Source of the DNA: an uncultured Allomuricauda sp. | GTDB lineage: Bacteria; Bacteroidota; Bacteroidia; Flavobacteriales; Flavobacteriaceae | DNA length: 10,526 bases | Direction: 5' to 3' | Assembly: GCA_937911965.1 (NCBI GenBank) | Contig: CALDPL010000107.1 | Location: forward strand, 1-10,526 | Shown here: piece by piece, positions 1 through 7,993 of the stretch | How positions within the stretch are numbered: position 1 is the first letter of the stretch | Layout of the letters: each line of letters starts with the position of its first letter | The notes under the pieces: generated by a model | What the model was told of the DNA's origin: nothing | What the model saw: only the letters and a program-made list of their open reading frames with translations | Database searches by the model: none | Translations under genes and position numbers: made by a program

Positions 1-1072
1 ACAGATTGGCGCGATTCAAGGCCCAATTTTGCAAGCGATCTGCCAGCTGGTCGTTATTCAAGTCTTCGCGAATCCAAAGGCCGTTCAGCCAATTGAGCTT
101 GTCCACATCAAATATGGGCCCTCCCAGGCTGACACGCTCAATGTTGAACTGGGACTGCATATCGGCCAAAGAAAATTTTTCTCGCTCGTCCGGCATGGAC
201 CAGCCCATGCGCCCCAGGTAGTTCAGCAACGCTTCCGGCAGGTAGCCCATGCGCTTGTAATAGAGAATGCTGGTGGGGTTCTTGCGCTTGCTGAGCTTGG
301 TTTTATCCGGGTTGCGCAACAAGGGCAAATGGCAAAACACCGGTGGCTGCCAACCAAAATATTCATAGAGCAGCACGTGTTTGGGTGCGGAATTTATCCA
401 CTCTTCCCCGCGGATGACATGGGTAATGCCCATCAGGTGGTCATCCACCACATTGGCCAGGTGATAGGTCGGCATCCCATCGCTTTTAAAAAGGATCTTA
501 TCGTCCAGGATGTTCGTGTCGATACGGATTTCCCCACGGATGACATCGTTCAACACCAAATGCTCCCCTTCTGGGGATTTGAAACGGATCACATAGTCCT
601 CCCCGGCAACCAACCTCCTTTGGACCTCTTCCTGGTCAAGGTTAAGGGAATTTTGCAGTTTCAGGCGGTTGTGCCAATTGTAGATGAAGGTCTTTCCTTG
701 GGCCTCATGGGAATTTCGGTGTCCCTCCAAGGCCTCGGCGGTGTCAAAGGCATAATAGGCCTTGCCCCTTTTGATGAGTTCCTGGGCATATTTTAAATAG
801 AGATCTTGGCGTTCACTTTGGCGGTAGGGCCCAAAGCCCCTTTCCTTTCCGGGGCCTTCATCAAAGGGGATCCCACACCACTCAAGGGCCTCCACAATAT
901 AGGCCTCCGCCCCTTCCACAAATCGGTTTTGGTCGGTATCCTCGATGCGCAACAGAAAATCCCCCTGATGCTTTTTGGCAAAAAGGTAATTGAACAGGGC
1001 AGTTCGCAGTCCTCCAATGTGCAAAGGCCCCGTGGGACTTGGGGCAAATCGCACCCTTACTTTATCATTCAT
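1..1072 (-). CDS. gltX: Glutamyl-tRNA synthetase, N-terminal 357 residues (partial at window edge)
   Basis: GltX joins glutamate to tRNA-Glu using ATP in the cytoplasm. Reading the minus strand from the ATG at 1072-1070 gives [20 protein letters not shown], with the class I HIGH signature (here HIGG) at residues 18-21. The second signature, KLSKR (the KMSKS loop), is at residues 259-263. Between them are typical GluRS blocks such as [12 protein letters not shown] and [16 protein letters not shown]. The frame stays open to position 2, so the anticodon-binding C-terminal part (the family is about 500 residues) lies outside the window. No cysteine cluster is seen in the region that binds zinc in some GluRS enzymes ([10 protein letters not shown]). 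The start is fixed by the family N-terminus and by a promoter just upstream. The gene is divergent from the DUF4175 gene. Long plus-strand frames over this stretch are shadows. Confidence 0.97.
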   Translation of the reverse strand, partial: MNDKVRVRFAPSPTGPLHIGGLRTALFNYLFAKKHQGDFLLRIEDTDQNRFVEGAEAYIVEALEWCGIPFDEGPGKERGFGPYRQSERQDLYLKYAQELIKRGKAYYAFDTAEALEGHRNSHEAQGKTFIYNWHNRLKLQNSLNLDQEEVQRRLVAGEDYVIRFKSPEGEHLVLNDVIRGEIRIDTNILDDKILFKSDGMPTYHLANVVDDHLMGITHVIRGEEWINSAPKHVLLYEYFGWQPPVFCHLPLLRNPDKTKLSKRKNPTSILYYKRMGYLPEALLNYLGRMGWSMPDEREKFSLADMQSQFNIERVSLGGPIFDVDKLNWLNGLWIREDLNNDQLADRLQNWALNRANL

Positions 1073-1089
1073 TTTTTCAACTTAGGCAA

Positions 1090-1120
1090 CAAAGATACAG
1101 TGCCCCGGAGATTCTGAAAA
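1090..1120 (-). promoter_or_regulatory. Probable gltX promoter (Bacteroidota type)
   Basis: On the minus strand a perfect TAnnTTTG -7 box, TATCTTTG, covers 1097-1090. A weak -33 element (TTTT, 1120-1117) lies 19 bp further upstream. The predicted transcript start is about 10-15 bases before the gltX ATG. The boxes are seen in the sequence; promoter activity is inferred. Confidence 0.55.
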
Positions 1121-1185
1121 GCACCCAAGCCTCAGTTTCTGGGTTTCTTTGGGGTTTGAAGCGGTACAGTTTAACAAATATTTCG

Positions 1186-1214
1186 TTTGCCTTTGCCCAA
1201 GATGGGCTAATTTG
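1186..1214 (+). promoter_or_regulatory. Possible promoter of the DUF4175-ybeY operon
   Basis: TTTG at 1186-1189 is followed after 18 bp by TAATTTG at 1208-1214. This is one base short of the TAnnTTTG consensus. It would start transcription shortly before the proposed TTG start at 1234. The match is imperfect, so this is a weak call, made mainly because the divergent spacer needs a rightward promoter. Confidence 0.28.
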
Positions 1215-1233
1215 GTACCCAAGAGCCAGTATA

Positions 1234-4200
1234 TTGAGCAGTTACCAGAACATACTCACGCGTTTGGAGGCCTTTGTAAGGCGCTACCACAGCAGGCAAT
1301 TCGTCAAGGGAATCCTAATGTTCCTCGGCCTGGGATTGCTATTTTGGATCGGGGTTCTTTCCTTGGAGTACCTGCTTTGGATGGGCCCCAGATGGAGGTT
1401 GGTTCTGTTTTGGACCTTTGTCGGCATCGAACTCTATCTGCTCTATCGCTTTATCATCCTGCCGCTCTTGTACCTGTTTCGCCTTAGGAAAGGGATGGAC
1501 CACAAGGAGGCCTCCCTGCTGATCGGAAAACATTTCCCTGAGGTCGATGACAAATTGTACAACCTTTTGGAACTCTCCCAACATCCCCATAAATCCGATT
1601 TGTTGTTGGCCAGCATCCGGCAACGTTCCGATCGATTGGGCCATGTTCCCTTTTCCAAGGCCATCGATTTCAAGGAAAACTATAAGTACCTCAAGTATGT
1701 ATTGGTGCCCTTTTTGATCTTGGGGTTTCTATGGGCCAGTGGGAACCTGCTCGCCTTTTTCAATTCCCACAGTCGCTTGGTTCACTATGATATGGCTTTC
1801 GAACGTCCGGCCCCCTTCAGTTTTAAACTGCTCAATGAGGACCTTCGGGTCATGGATCGTGAGGATTTTACCCTTATGGTGGCCTTGGAGGGATCGGTGC
1901 GTCCCGAGTTCGTTCATTTGGTGATCGATGGGCAACAGCTGTTGATGGAACAACGCGACGGGTTTTATCAGTACACCTTTGAGGCCCCTTTTCCCAGCAC
2001 CGATTTTTATTTGACGGCCAACGGTTGGAATTCCGGCAGCTATTCCCTCGAGGTCCTGCCCACCCCCAACATGATGGACTTTTGGATGGAACTCGATTTT
2101 CCCAAATACCTGAACCGTAAATCCGAAGTGGTCAAGGGAACCGGAAATGCAACCGTCCCCGAGGGCACCCATGTCCGTTGGATGGTCAAGGGACAGAACG
2201 TCGATCGGGTGTCCATGAAGGCAGCGGATTCGATACAGGATTTGAAGAGGGATGGAAACCTCTTTTCCCACAAGCTTCAAATCTTCAATCCCCTTGACTA
2301 TGGGTTGAGCAGCTCCAATGCCCATGTGGAACACTTTGAACCTTTGCAGTATTCCATTGGGGTCATAAAGGATGAATCTGCCCGGGTCCTGGTGGAACAG
2401 TTCCTGGATTCTGTCAATCCAAATCTGGCCTATTACAGCGGACAGGCCATGGACGATCACGGGTTGGCCAGTATCAGTTTGGTCTATTACCCCTTGGACG
2501 ATATCCGCGATGTCAAACGGCTTCTCTTGGAACGCCCCAACAGCAGTATGCATCAGTTTTATTACAGCTTTCCCTCGGGACTTGATTTGGAGGAGGGCCG
2601 CAATTACGGGCTGTATTTTGAAGTCGTGGACAACGATGCCTTACACGGGGGCAAACGTTCTAGAAGCCAGACCTTTAGCACTGTTATTTTAACCGACAAA
2701 CAATTGAAGGACAGGGAGTTGGACTTCCAGAACTCCTCCCTCCAACAAATGGACCGCTCCCTCGGGGAGTATAAGGATCAACAAAGAAGCCTCTTGGAAA
2801 TCAACCAGGGACAAAAGGAAAACCGGAGTCTTAGTTTTGAGGACAAGAACCGGATCCAGGATTTTCTGCAGCGGCAGCAGCAACAAGAGGCCCTGATGAA
2901 AAAGTTTAGCAATGAGCTCAGTGAGTCCCTGGCAAAACATCCCACCGATCCCAGGATGAACGAATTGCTTCAAGAACGGCTCCAACGCCAGGAAGAGGAG
3001 GCCCAAAAGAATGCGGCCCTTTTGGAAGAGCTTCAAAAGCTCGCCGAGAAAATGAACAAAGACGAGCTTCAACAACGCTTGGAGGAACTTGGAAAGAACC
3101 AAGGTCGAAATATTCGGAATCTCGAACAGATTCTGGAGCTGACCAAAAGATATTATGTCACTGAAAAAGCTTCTCAATTGTCCAGAAAGTTGAACGATCT
3201 TTCAAAACGGCAGGAAAAACTCTCAGAAGAGCAAGAACAGACCCAAGGGGATCAGCAAGGACTCAACGAGGAATTTGGAGAGCTTGACCGGGAAGTGGAG
3301 GAATTGGAGCGGGACAATAAGGATCTTAAAAAGCCCTTGGACATCAAGGACTCCAAAAAGGAACGCGAATCCATAAAAAGAGACCAGGAGGATGCCTTGG
3401 AGGATCTTCAGAAACAGGAAGAACCCCAAGATTCCCAAGACGGTAACGAAGGAAATGATAATCAAAATGCCTCCAAGAAACAAAAGTCTGCGGCCCAAAA
3501 GATGAAGGAAATGGCCCAATCCCTCCAAATGGGTGGTGCCGCGGGCGGTGCCTCGGATACCGAAGACGCTGCAATGCTGAGACAGATTCTTGATAATCTG
3601 CTCCATTTTTCATTCAAACAGGAAGATTTGTTCGATCACATCCGGGGTACCCAAGTTGATATTGGCGAGTTCGCCGGAACGGTCAAGGAACAACAGGAAC
3701 TCAAAAGGCTTTTTCAACATGTGGACGACAGTCTTTTTGCCCTTTCCCTACGAAGGGCCGAATTGTCCGAGTTCGTAAACGAGCAGGTCAGTGAGGTCTA
3801 TTACAATATAGACAGGTCTTTGGAAAGTCTTGCGGAGAATCAGTTCTATCAGGGGGCTTCCCATCAACAGTACACGATCAACGCCACCAATGCATTGGCC
3901 GACTTCCTAGCCGACATCCTGGAGAACATGCAGCAGAACCTTTCCATGGGTTCTGGGGGTGCCTCCAATTCAGACTTTCAATTGCCGGACATCATTCAGG
4001 GCCAACAGAGCTTGCAAGAAAAAATGGGCAATGCCGACAAAGAAGGGAAACCCCGGGAAGGAGAGCAAGGGGAGCAGGGCGAAGGCAAACAAAAGGGTGA
4101 TGGAAATTCCCCTGGGGAGAAGCAACAGGGCCAAGAGGGAGAAGCAGCTGAAGGAGAAGAACTCGGTCTGAACGAAATCTATGAGATTTATAAGGAGCAG

Positions 4201-4590
4201 CAATTCTTGAGGGAACAATTGGAGAAGCAATTAAGGGACATGATCAATAAGGAGGATCGTGAATTGACTGAAAAACTGCTTCGTCAAATGGAAGATTTCC
4301 AGAACGATCTTCTGGAAAACGGCATTACCCAAAGGAGTATGGCCAAGGTAAACAACATCCAACATCAGCTCTTGAAACTGGAGGATGCGGTATTGGAACA
4401 GGGCCTGAAAGAGGAGCGCGAGAGCCGGACCAACCTTCAGGATTATAACAATCCCATCATTAGCAAACCCGAACAGTTTAAAGAATCGAGGCAGGGGATT
4501 GAAATTTTAAATCGACAAGCCTTACCTTTGCGGCGAAAATACGAGCAAAAGGTCAAGGAATATTTTAGGAATGATCGAGTTTCATTTTAA
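1234..4590 (+). CDS. DUF4175 family membrane/coiled-coil protein
   Basis: Large envelope protein of unknown molecular function, recognised as the DUF4175 family found in Bacteroidota. I place the start at the in-frame TTG 1234 (1118 residues), because the family begins a few residues before the helix read here as YQNILTRLEAF. The only upstream ATG (1039) lies inside gltX and would add 65 unrelated residues. Three membrane segments are at about 26-48, 56-83 and 153-175. A presumably periplasmic beta-rich region follows to about 480, then a long Q/E/K-rich coiled coil at about 490-755. A glycine patch leads to a helical region, then a low-complexity E/G/K/Q stretch (about 935-978) and a conserved-looking helical C-terminus. 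The last 20 bp overlap ybeY, suggesting translational coupling. The role is unknown; a scaffold in the envelope is only a guess from the shape. Confidence 0.88.
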   Translation: MSSYQNILTRLEAFVRRYHSRQFVKGILMFLGLGLLFWIGVLSLEYLLWMGPRWRLVLFWTFVGIELYLLYRFIILPLLYLFRLRKGMDHKEASLLIGKHFPEVDDKLYNLLELSQHPHKSDLLLASIRQRSDRLGHVPFSKAIDFKENYKYLKYVLVPFLILGFLWASGNLLAFFNSHSRLVHYDMAFERPAPFSFKLLNEDLRVMDREDFTLMVALEGSVRPEFVHLVIDGQQLLMEQRDGFYQYTFEAPFPSTDFYLTANGWNSGSYSLEVLPTPNMMDFWMELDFPKYLNRKSEVVKGTGNATVPEGTHVRWMVKGQNVDRVSMKAADSIQDLKRDGNLFSHKLQIFNPLDYGLSSSNAHVEHFEPLQYSIGVIKDESARVLVEQFLDSVNPNLAYYSGQAMDDHGLASISLVYYPLDDIRDVKRLLLERPNSSMHQFYYSFPSGLDLEEGRNYGLYFEVVDNDALHGGKRSRSQTFSTVILTDKQLKDRELDFQNSSLQQMDRSLGEYKDQQRSLLEINQGQKENRSLSFEDKNRIQDFLQRQQQQEALMKKFSNELSESLAKHPTDPRMNELLQERLQRQEEEAQKNAALLEELQKLAEKMNKDELQQRLEELGKNQGRNIRNLEQILELTKRYYVTEKASQLSRKLNDLSKRQEKLSEEQEQTQGDQQGLNEEFGELDREVEELERDNKDLKKPLDIKDSKKERESIKRDQEDALEDLQKQEEPQDSQDGNEGNDNQNASKKQKSAAQKMKEMAQSLQMGGAAGGASDTEDAAMLRQILDNLLHFSFKQEDLFDHIRGTQVDIGEFAGTVKEQQELKRLFQHVDDSLFALSLRRAELSEFVNEQVSEVYYNIDRSLESLAENQFYQGASHQQYTINATNALADFLADILENMQQNLSMGSGGASNSDFQLPDIIQGQQSLQEKMGNADKEGKPREGEQGEQGEGKQKGDGNSPGEKQQGQEGEAAEGEELGLNEIYEIYKEQQFLREQLEKQLRDMINKEDRELTEKLLRQMEDFQNDLLENGITQRSMAKVNNIQHQLLKLEDAVLEQGLKEERESRTNLQDYNNPIISKPEQFKESRQGIEILNRQALPLRRKYEQKVKEYFRNDRVSF

Positions 4591-4990
4591 ATCGGATTTT
4601 TTGATATACAATAAATCCGACTATTCCGATTGGATAAGTAGAATATTGGATTCCGAAGGCTTCACTTTGGGGCAATTGGATTATATCTTCTGCACGGACC
4701 AAGCTCTTTTGGAAATCAATTTGGAGTACCTGGCACATGATACCCTTACGGACATCATAAGTTTTGATTACTCCCAGGGCAAGGTCCTCTCCGGGGATAT
4801 ATTCATCTCCACGGAACGGGTGGCCGAGAATGCAAAGACCTTTGGGGTCAGTTTCGACAATGAGTTGCTTCGGGTCATGAGCCATGGACTGCTTCACCTA
4901 ATGGGATATGGGGACAAAGAAGAGGAACAGATCGTTCAAATGCGGGCCAAAGAAGAGGAGAAAATAAGAATGTTCCACGTGGAACATTGA
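4571..4990 (+). CDS. ybeY: Endoribonuclease YbeY, rRNA maturation factor
   Basis: YbeY is a single-domain metal-dependent RNase acting in 16S rRNA 3'-end maturation and ribosome quality control. The 139-residue product has the family blocks TLTDIISFDY (58-67, TDVLSF-like), SGDIFISTERV (74-84), and the metal-site motif HGLLHLMGYGD. The two histidines are H105 and H109. The third ligand position, usually histidine in GYDH, is D115, a form I recall from other Bacteroidota. The ATG at 4571 starts within the DUF4175 gene, 20 bp before its stop, so the two genes probably share an mRNA. The last six residues, MFHVEH, are encoded by a complete parS-like palindrome, so the C-terminal tail looks shaped by a DNA site rather than by protein function. 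Confidence 0.95.
   Translation: MIEFHFKSDFLIYNKSDYSDWISRILDSEGFTLGQLDYIFCTDQALLEINLEYLAHDTLTDIISFDYSQGKVLSGDIFISTERVAENAKTFGVSFDNELLRVMSHGLLHLMGYGDKEEEQIVQMRAKEEEKIRMFHVEH
4971..4986. promoter_or_regulatory. parS: parS-like ParB/Spo0J binding site 1
   Basis: A perfect 16-bp palindrome, TGTTCCACGTGGAACA, extending to 20 bp with AA/TT flanks (4969-4988). The known Spo0J parS consensus is TGTTNCACGTGAAACA; this copy differs only by G for A in the right arm, which makes it fully symmetric. It lies inside the end of ybeY. Two identical copies occur at 5133 and 7034. ParB binding is inferred from the motif. Confidence 0.85.
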
Positions 4991-5132
4991 TTTCCTTATC
5001 AAAATTCTGTTCTTTTTTAAAACTTTTGCTCAAATTCTTTCAATTACAAATAACAGAATCAATTTTTTTATCCGACCCCTTCAAACTCATAATTTGATTA
5101 GAAATCAACCGAATTTGGTATTTAATAATAAA
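4991..5132. other. AT-rich non-coding spacer between two parS-like sites
   Basis: About 142 bp with roughly one quarter G+C by hand count, far below the neighbouring genes. It holds A/T runs, a short dyad TTGATT-AGA-AATCAA at 5094-5108, and an 8-bp inverted repeat ATTCTGTT/AACAGAAT (5004-5011 and 5052-5059). No ORF, RNA gene, good DnaA box (TTATCCACA) or convincing TAnnTTTG promoter was found, although mnmG probably has its promoter here. Confidence 0.6.
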
Positions 5133-5148
5133 TGTTCCACGTGGAACA
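5133..5148. promoter_or_regulatory. parS: parS-like ParB/Spo0J binding site 2
   Basis: Second exact copy of TGTTCCACGTGGAACA. It ends six bases before the mnmG ATG at 5155, where a ribosome-binding site would normally lie. Its outer flanks are not symmetric (A on both sides). A bound ParB here could affect mnmG transcription, which is inference. Confidence 0.85.
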
Positions 5149-5154
5149 ATTGAT

Positions 5155-7023
5155 ATGTTTGATCAAGAATACGATGTAATAGTAGTAGGAGCTGGGCATG
5201 CCGGGGCTGAGGCTACGGCGGCCGCGGCCAATATGGGCTCCAAGACCCTGTTGGTCACCATGAACCTACAAACCATTGGACAAATGTCCTGCAATCCTGC
5301 CATGGGTGGAATTGCAAAAGGACAGATCGTTCGGGAGATCGATGCACTCGGAGGCTATAGTGGCATCATTACGGATCGTTCTGCCATACAGTTTAAAATG
5401 CTCAACAAATCCAAGGGACCGGCCATGTGGAGTCCCAGGGCACAAAGCGATCGAATGCGCTTTGCAGAGGAATGGCGATTGGCCCTGGAAGCTACACCCA
5501 ATGCCGATTTTTACCAGGAGATGGTCTCGGGGATTTTGATCAAGGACGATAGGGTTGTGGGAGTACGTACCTCCCTAGGGATTGAGATTCGTTCCAAGGC
5601 TGTGATCCTTACCAATGGCACCTTTTTGAATGGCTTGATCCATATAGGCGAAAAACAATTCGGCGGGGGCAGGGCCGGGGAAAAGGCGGCCACCGGAATT
5701 ACGGAACAATTGGTTGCCTTGGGATTTGACAGCGGAAGAATGAAAACGGGAACCCCACCCAGAGTGGATGGAAGGTCCTTGGATTATGGGAAGATGATTC
5801 CCCAACCGGGGGATCCCGAACCCGGTAAATTCTCATATTTGGACACCCCTATTTTGAAGGAGCAAAGGGATTGTCATATGACGCATACCTCGGCCTTGGT
5901 CCACGATCTTTTGCGGGAAGGCTTCGACCGTTCTCCCATGTTCAATGGCAGGATCCAAAGCATAGGTCCCCGGTACTGTCCTTCCATAGAGGACAAGATC
6001 AACCGTTTTGCCGATAAGGATTCCCATCAAATATTTGTGGAGCCCGAAGGTTGGAACACCGTTGAGGTCTATGTAAACGGCTTCTCAACTTCCCTTCCCG
6101 AGGACGTCCAATACAAGGCCTTGAAATCGGTCAAAGGCTTTGAACATGTCAAGTTTTTCAGGCCGGGATATGCCATAGAATACGATTATTTTCCACCAAC
6201 CCAACTCAGGCATACCCTCGAAACAAAGTTGGTCGAGAACCTCTATTTCGCGGGTCAGATCAACGGCACCACAGGCTATGAGGAGGCGGCCTCCCAAGGG
6301 CTTATGGCCGGGATAAATGCCCATCTAAAGATCAATGAAAAGGAGCCTTTGATCCTGAAAAGGGACGAGGCCTATATCGGGGTTTTGGTCGATGATCTGA
6401 TCACCAAGGGCACCGAAGAGCCCTATCGAATGTTCACCTCCAGGGCGGAATATCGGACCCTTTTGAGGCAGGACAATGCCGACCTCAGGTTGACCCCCAA
6501 GGGGTATGAAATCGGCTTGGCCAAGGAAGAGCGGATGCGAAGAATGGAAGAGAAACGGTCCAAGTCAAAAGCCTTTGTCGAGTTCTTCAGGAGCAACAGT
6601 TTCGATCCAAAGGAGATCAATCCCATATTGGAATCCTTGGATCTGGCCCAAGTCAAACAGGCCGATAAGCTCTTTAAAGTTTTTTCCAGGCCCAAGGTGG
6701 GGATGGAGCATATGCTGCAATTGGACTTGGTAGGAGCCTATGCGATGAATCAAAATTTGGACGCAGAAGTATTGGAGCAGGCCGAAATCGAGGTCAAGTA
6801 TGCTGGCTATATCGAAAAGGAAAAGGCCAATGCGGATAAATTGCACCGTTTGGAGGAAGTCAGGATTCCGGAGACTTTTGATTATTCAAAACTAAAATCC
6901 CTCTCCTTTGAAGCCCGGGAAAAATTGCAGGCCATCAAGCCGGTCACCATTTCACAGGCATCCCGAATTTCCGGGGTGAACCCTTCGGACATCAGTGTAC
7001 TTTTGGTCCATTTGGGCAGGTAA
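5155..7023 (+). CDS. mnmG: tRNA uridine-5-carboxymethylaminomethyl modification enzyme MnmG (GidA)
   Basis: MnmG is the FAD-dependent partner of the GTPase MnmE. Together they place the carboxymethylaminomethyl group on C5 of the wobble uridine in certain tRNAs. The 622-residue product has the usual length (about 620-630). The FAD-binding GAGHAG is at residues 12-17, the CNPAMGG signature has its cysteine at 46, and the second conserved cysteine is at 275 in [21 protein letters not shown] lies at about 198-207. The C-terminus ends in the helical [18 protein letters not shown] block, which in the family contacts MnmE and tRNA. The ATG at 5155 fits the family N-terminus (DVIVVGAG). The gene is framed by parS-like sites on both sides, in keeping with the frequent location of gidA near replication origins. 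mnmE is not in the window. Confidence 0.98.
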   Translation: MFDQEYDVIVVGAGHAGAEATAAAANMGSKTLLVTMNLQTIGQMSCNPAMGGIAKGQIVREIDALGGYSGIITDRSAIQFKMLNKSKGPAMWSPRAQSDRMRFAEEWRLALEATPNADFYQEMVSGILIKDDRVVGVRTSLGIEIRSKAVILTNGTFLNGLIHIGEKQFGGGRAGEKAATGITEQLVALGFDSGRMKTGTPPRVDGRSLDYGKMIPQPGDPEPGKFSYLDTPILKEQRDCHMTHTSALVHDLLREGFDRSPMFNGRIQSIGPRYCPSIEDKINRFADKDSHQIFVEPEGWNTVEVYVNGFSTSLPEDVQYKALKSVKGFEHVKFFRPGYAIEYDYFPPTQLRHTLETKLVENLYFAGQINGTTGYEEAASQGLMAGINAHLKINEKEPLILKRDEAYIGVLVDDLITKGTEEPYRMFTSRAEYRTLLRQDNADLRLTPKGYEIGLAKEERMRRMEEKRSKSKAFVEFFRSNSFDPKEINPILESLDLAQVKQADKLFKVFSRPKVGMEHMLQLDLVGAYAMNQNLDAEVLEQAEIEVKYAGYIEKEKANADKLHRLEEVRIPETFDYSKLKSLSFEAREKLQAIKPVTISQASRISGVNPSDISVLLVHLGR

Positions 7024-7033
7024 AAAACGCCAA

Positions 7034-7049
7034 TGTTCCACGTGGAACA
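7034..7049. promoter_or_regulatory. parS: parS-like ParB/Spo0J binding site 3
   Basis: Third exact copy of TGTTCCACGTGGAACA, ten bases after the mnmG stop. As at site 1, AA/TT flanks extend the palindrome to 20 bp (7032-7051). It lies about 1.9 kb from site 2, so the three sites form a cluster of about 2.1 kb. Confidence 0.85.
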
Positions 7050-7055
7050 TTTTTA

Positions 7056-7075
7056 AATCCCTTGAATCGGGGATT
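7056..7075 (+). terminator. Weak stem-loop after mnmG, possible terminator
   Basis: AATCCC (7056-7061) pairs with GGGATT (7070-7075) around an 8-base loop and is followed by AAATTTT. The stem is only six pairs and the T run is short, so termination is uncertain. Confidence 0.25.
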
Positions 7076-7118
7076 AAATTTTGGAAGGGAGACTGCAAAT
7101 CCCAATTCGATTAAAAGT

Positions 7119-7126
7119 TATTTTTG
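7119..7126 (+). promoter_or_regulatory. -7 box of a probable methyltransferase-gene promoter
   Basis: TATTTTTG matches TAnnTTTG exactly. There is no good TTG at -33 (the best is CTG at 7093-7095, 23 bp away). Transcription from here would begin near 7131, which excludes the in-frame TTG at 7124 and supports the ATG at 7163 as the start. Confidence 0.45.
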
Positions 7127-7162
7127 AAGGACCTGGATCATAAAAAAACTGCCACCCAAATA

Positions 7163-7993
7163 ATGAAGCCCTATCTAAAAACCTTAGATCATTCCGTCTC
7201 CAAGGAAGCCTTTGATTTGTATTGGGACGCGGATCTGGACATGCTCTGTACCCGGCCCCAACCCCAAGATCTGGCCCCGTATTATGACAGTGGGGATTAT
7301 ATTTCCCATACGGATGCCAAGAATTCCCTGTTTGAGCGTATCTATCAAACTGTCAAGCAAATAAACCTCAATTCCAAGCTTCAATATATTGATAATCAGA
7401 ATGATAAGATAAAAACCCTCCTGGATATCGGGACCGGGACCGGGGATTTCCTTCTAAAGGCAAAATCAAAGGGTTTTCAGGTGCAGGGGATGGAGCCCAA
7501 TGCCAAGGCGAGGGAATTGGCCCTTCAAAAAGGAGTGGCCTTGGCAGCGGATTGGAATCAAATTCCAGCGGACAGCTACCGGTACATTACCCTCTGGCAC
7601 GTATTGGAACACCTTCCCGATCTGGAAACAGAGATCCAAAGAATCGTTTCCCATTTGGAACCTGATGGGACCCTGATCGTGGCCGTTCCCAATTTTAAAT
7701 CCTTCGACGCCCAATATTACGGAAGCCATTGGGCGGGGTATGATGTGCCCAGACACCTTTGGCATTTTTCACGGACCTCCATCGCCAAACTCTTTGGGGC
7801 CCATGGAATGGAAATCCACTCCATCAAGCCCATGTGGTTCGATGCCTTTTATGTCTCCCTGCTCTCCGAAAAATATCGGGGAAGCTCTTGGTCCTGGATC
7901 CGGGGTTTTTGGGTCGGACTCCGTTCCAATCTCAAGGCGATGCACAGCGGGGAGCACTCTTCCCTGATCTATGTCCTGAAAAGGAAGAAATAA
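7163..7993 (+). CDS. Class I SAM-dependent methyltransferase, substrate unknown
   Basis: A 276-residue methyltransferase of the type 11/12 fold. The SAM-binding motif I is LLDIGTGTGDFL at residues 86-97, the acidic end of strand 2 is the GMEP block (109-112), and a WHVLEHLPD block (145-153) matches the post-motif seen in small-molecule methyltransferases. The GYDVPRHLWHFS block (192-203) also recurs in this family. The N-terminal DHSVSKEAF...DYISHTDAK section is, from memory, typical of flavobacterial members. I chose ATG 7163 because a -7 box overlaps the earlier TTG 7124 (which would give 289 residues) and because homologues start just before DHSVS. No signal peptide or membrane segment is visible, so it is cytoplasmic. 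Nothing in the sequence tells the substrate; its place beside mnmG does not prove a tRNA role. Confidence 0.9.
   Translation: MKPYLKTLDHSVSKEAFDLYWDADLDMLCTRPQPQDLAPYYDSGDYISHTDAKNSLFERIYQTVKQINLNSKLQYIDNQNDKIKTLLDIGTGTGDFLLKAKSKGFQVQGMEPNAKARELALQKGVALAADWNQIPADSYRYITLWHVLEHLPDLETEIQRIVSHLEPDGTLIVAVPNFKSFDAQYYGSHWAGYDVPRHLWHFSRTSIAKLFGAHGMEIHSIKPMWFDAFYVSLLSEKYRGSSWSWIRGFWVGLRSNLKAMHSGEHSSLIYVLKRKK

Noticed and set aside
29..796. Long plus-strand open frame of 255 codons
   Set aside because: It lies entirely opposite gltX, whose minus-strand translation has clear class I synthetase signatures; the plus frame resembles no family.
2689..3606. Leucine-rich minus-strand frames that look like membrane proteins
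   Set aside because: They are antisense to the Q/E/K-rich coiled coil of the DUF4175 gene; complementing such codons produces Leu/Phe-rich artefacts.
4991..5132. Replication origin (oriC) call
   Set aside because: AT-rich and beside parS-like sites, but the best DnaA-box-like words (TTATCAAAA, TTATCCGAC) have two or three mismatches and do not cluster, and dnaA is not in the window.
5111..5132. mnmG promoter at TTTG (5114-5117) with TATTTAAT
   Set aside because: The candidate -7 sequence matches TAnnTTTG poorly and the spacing is wrong, so no promoter was called.
7124..7162. TTG 7124 as the methyltransferase start
   Set aside because: It overlaps a perfect TAnnTTTG box (7119-7126), so it would not be in the transcript from that promoter; ATG 7163 fits homologues better.
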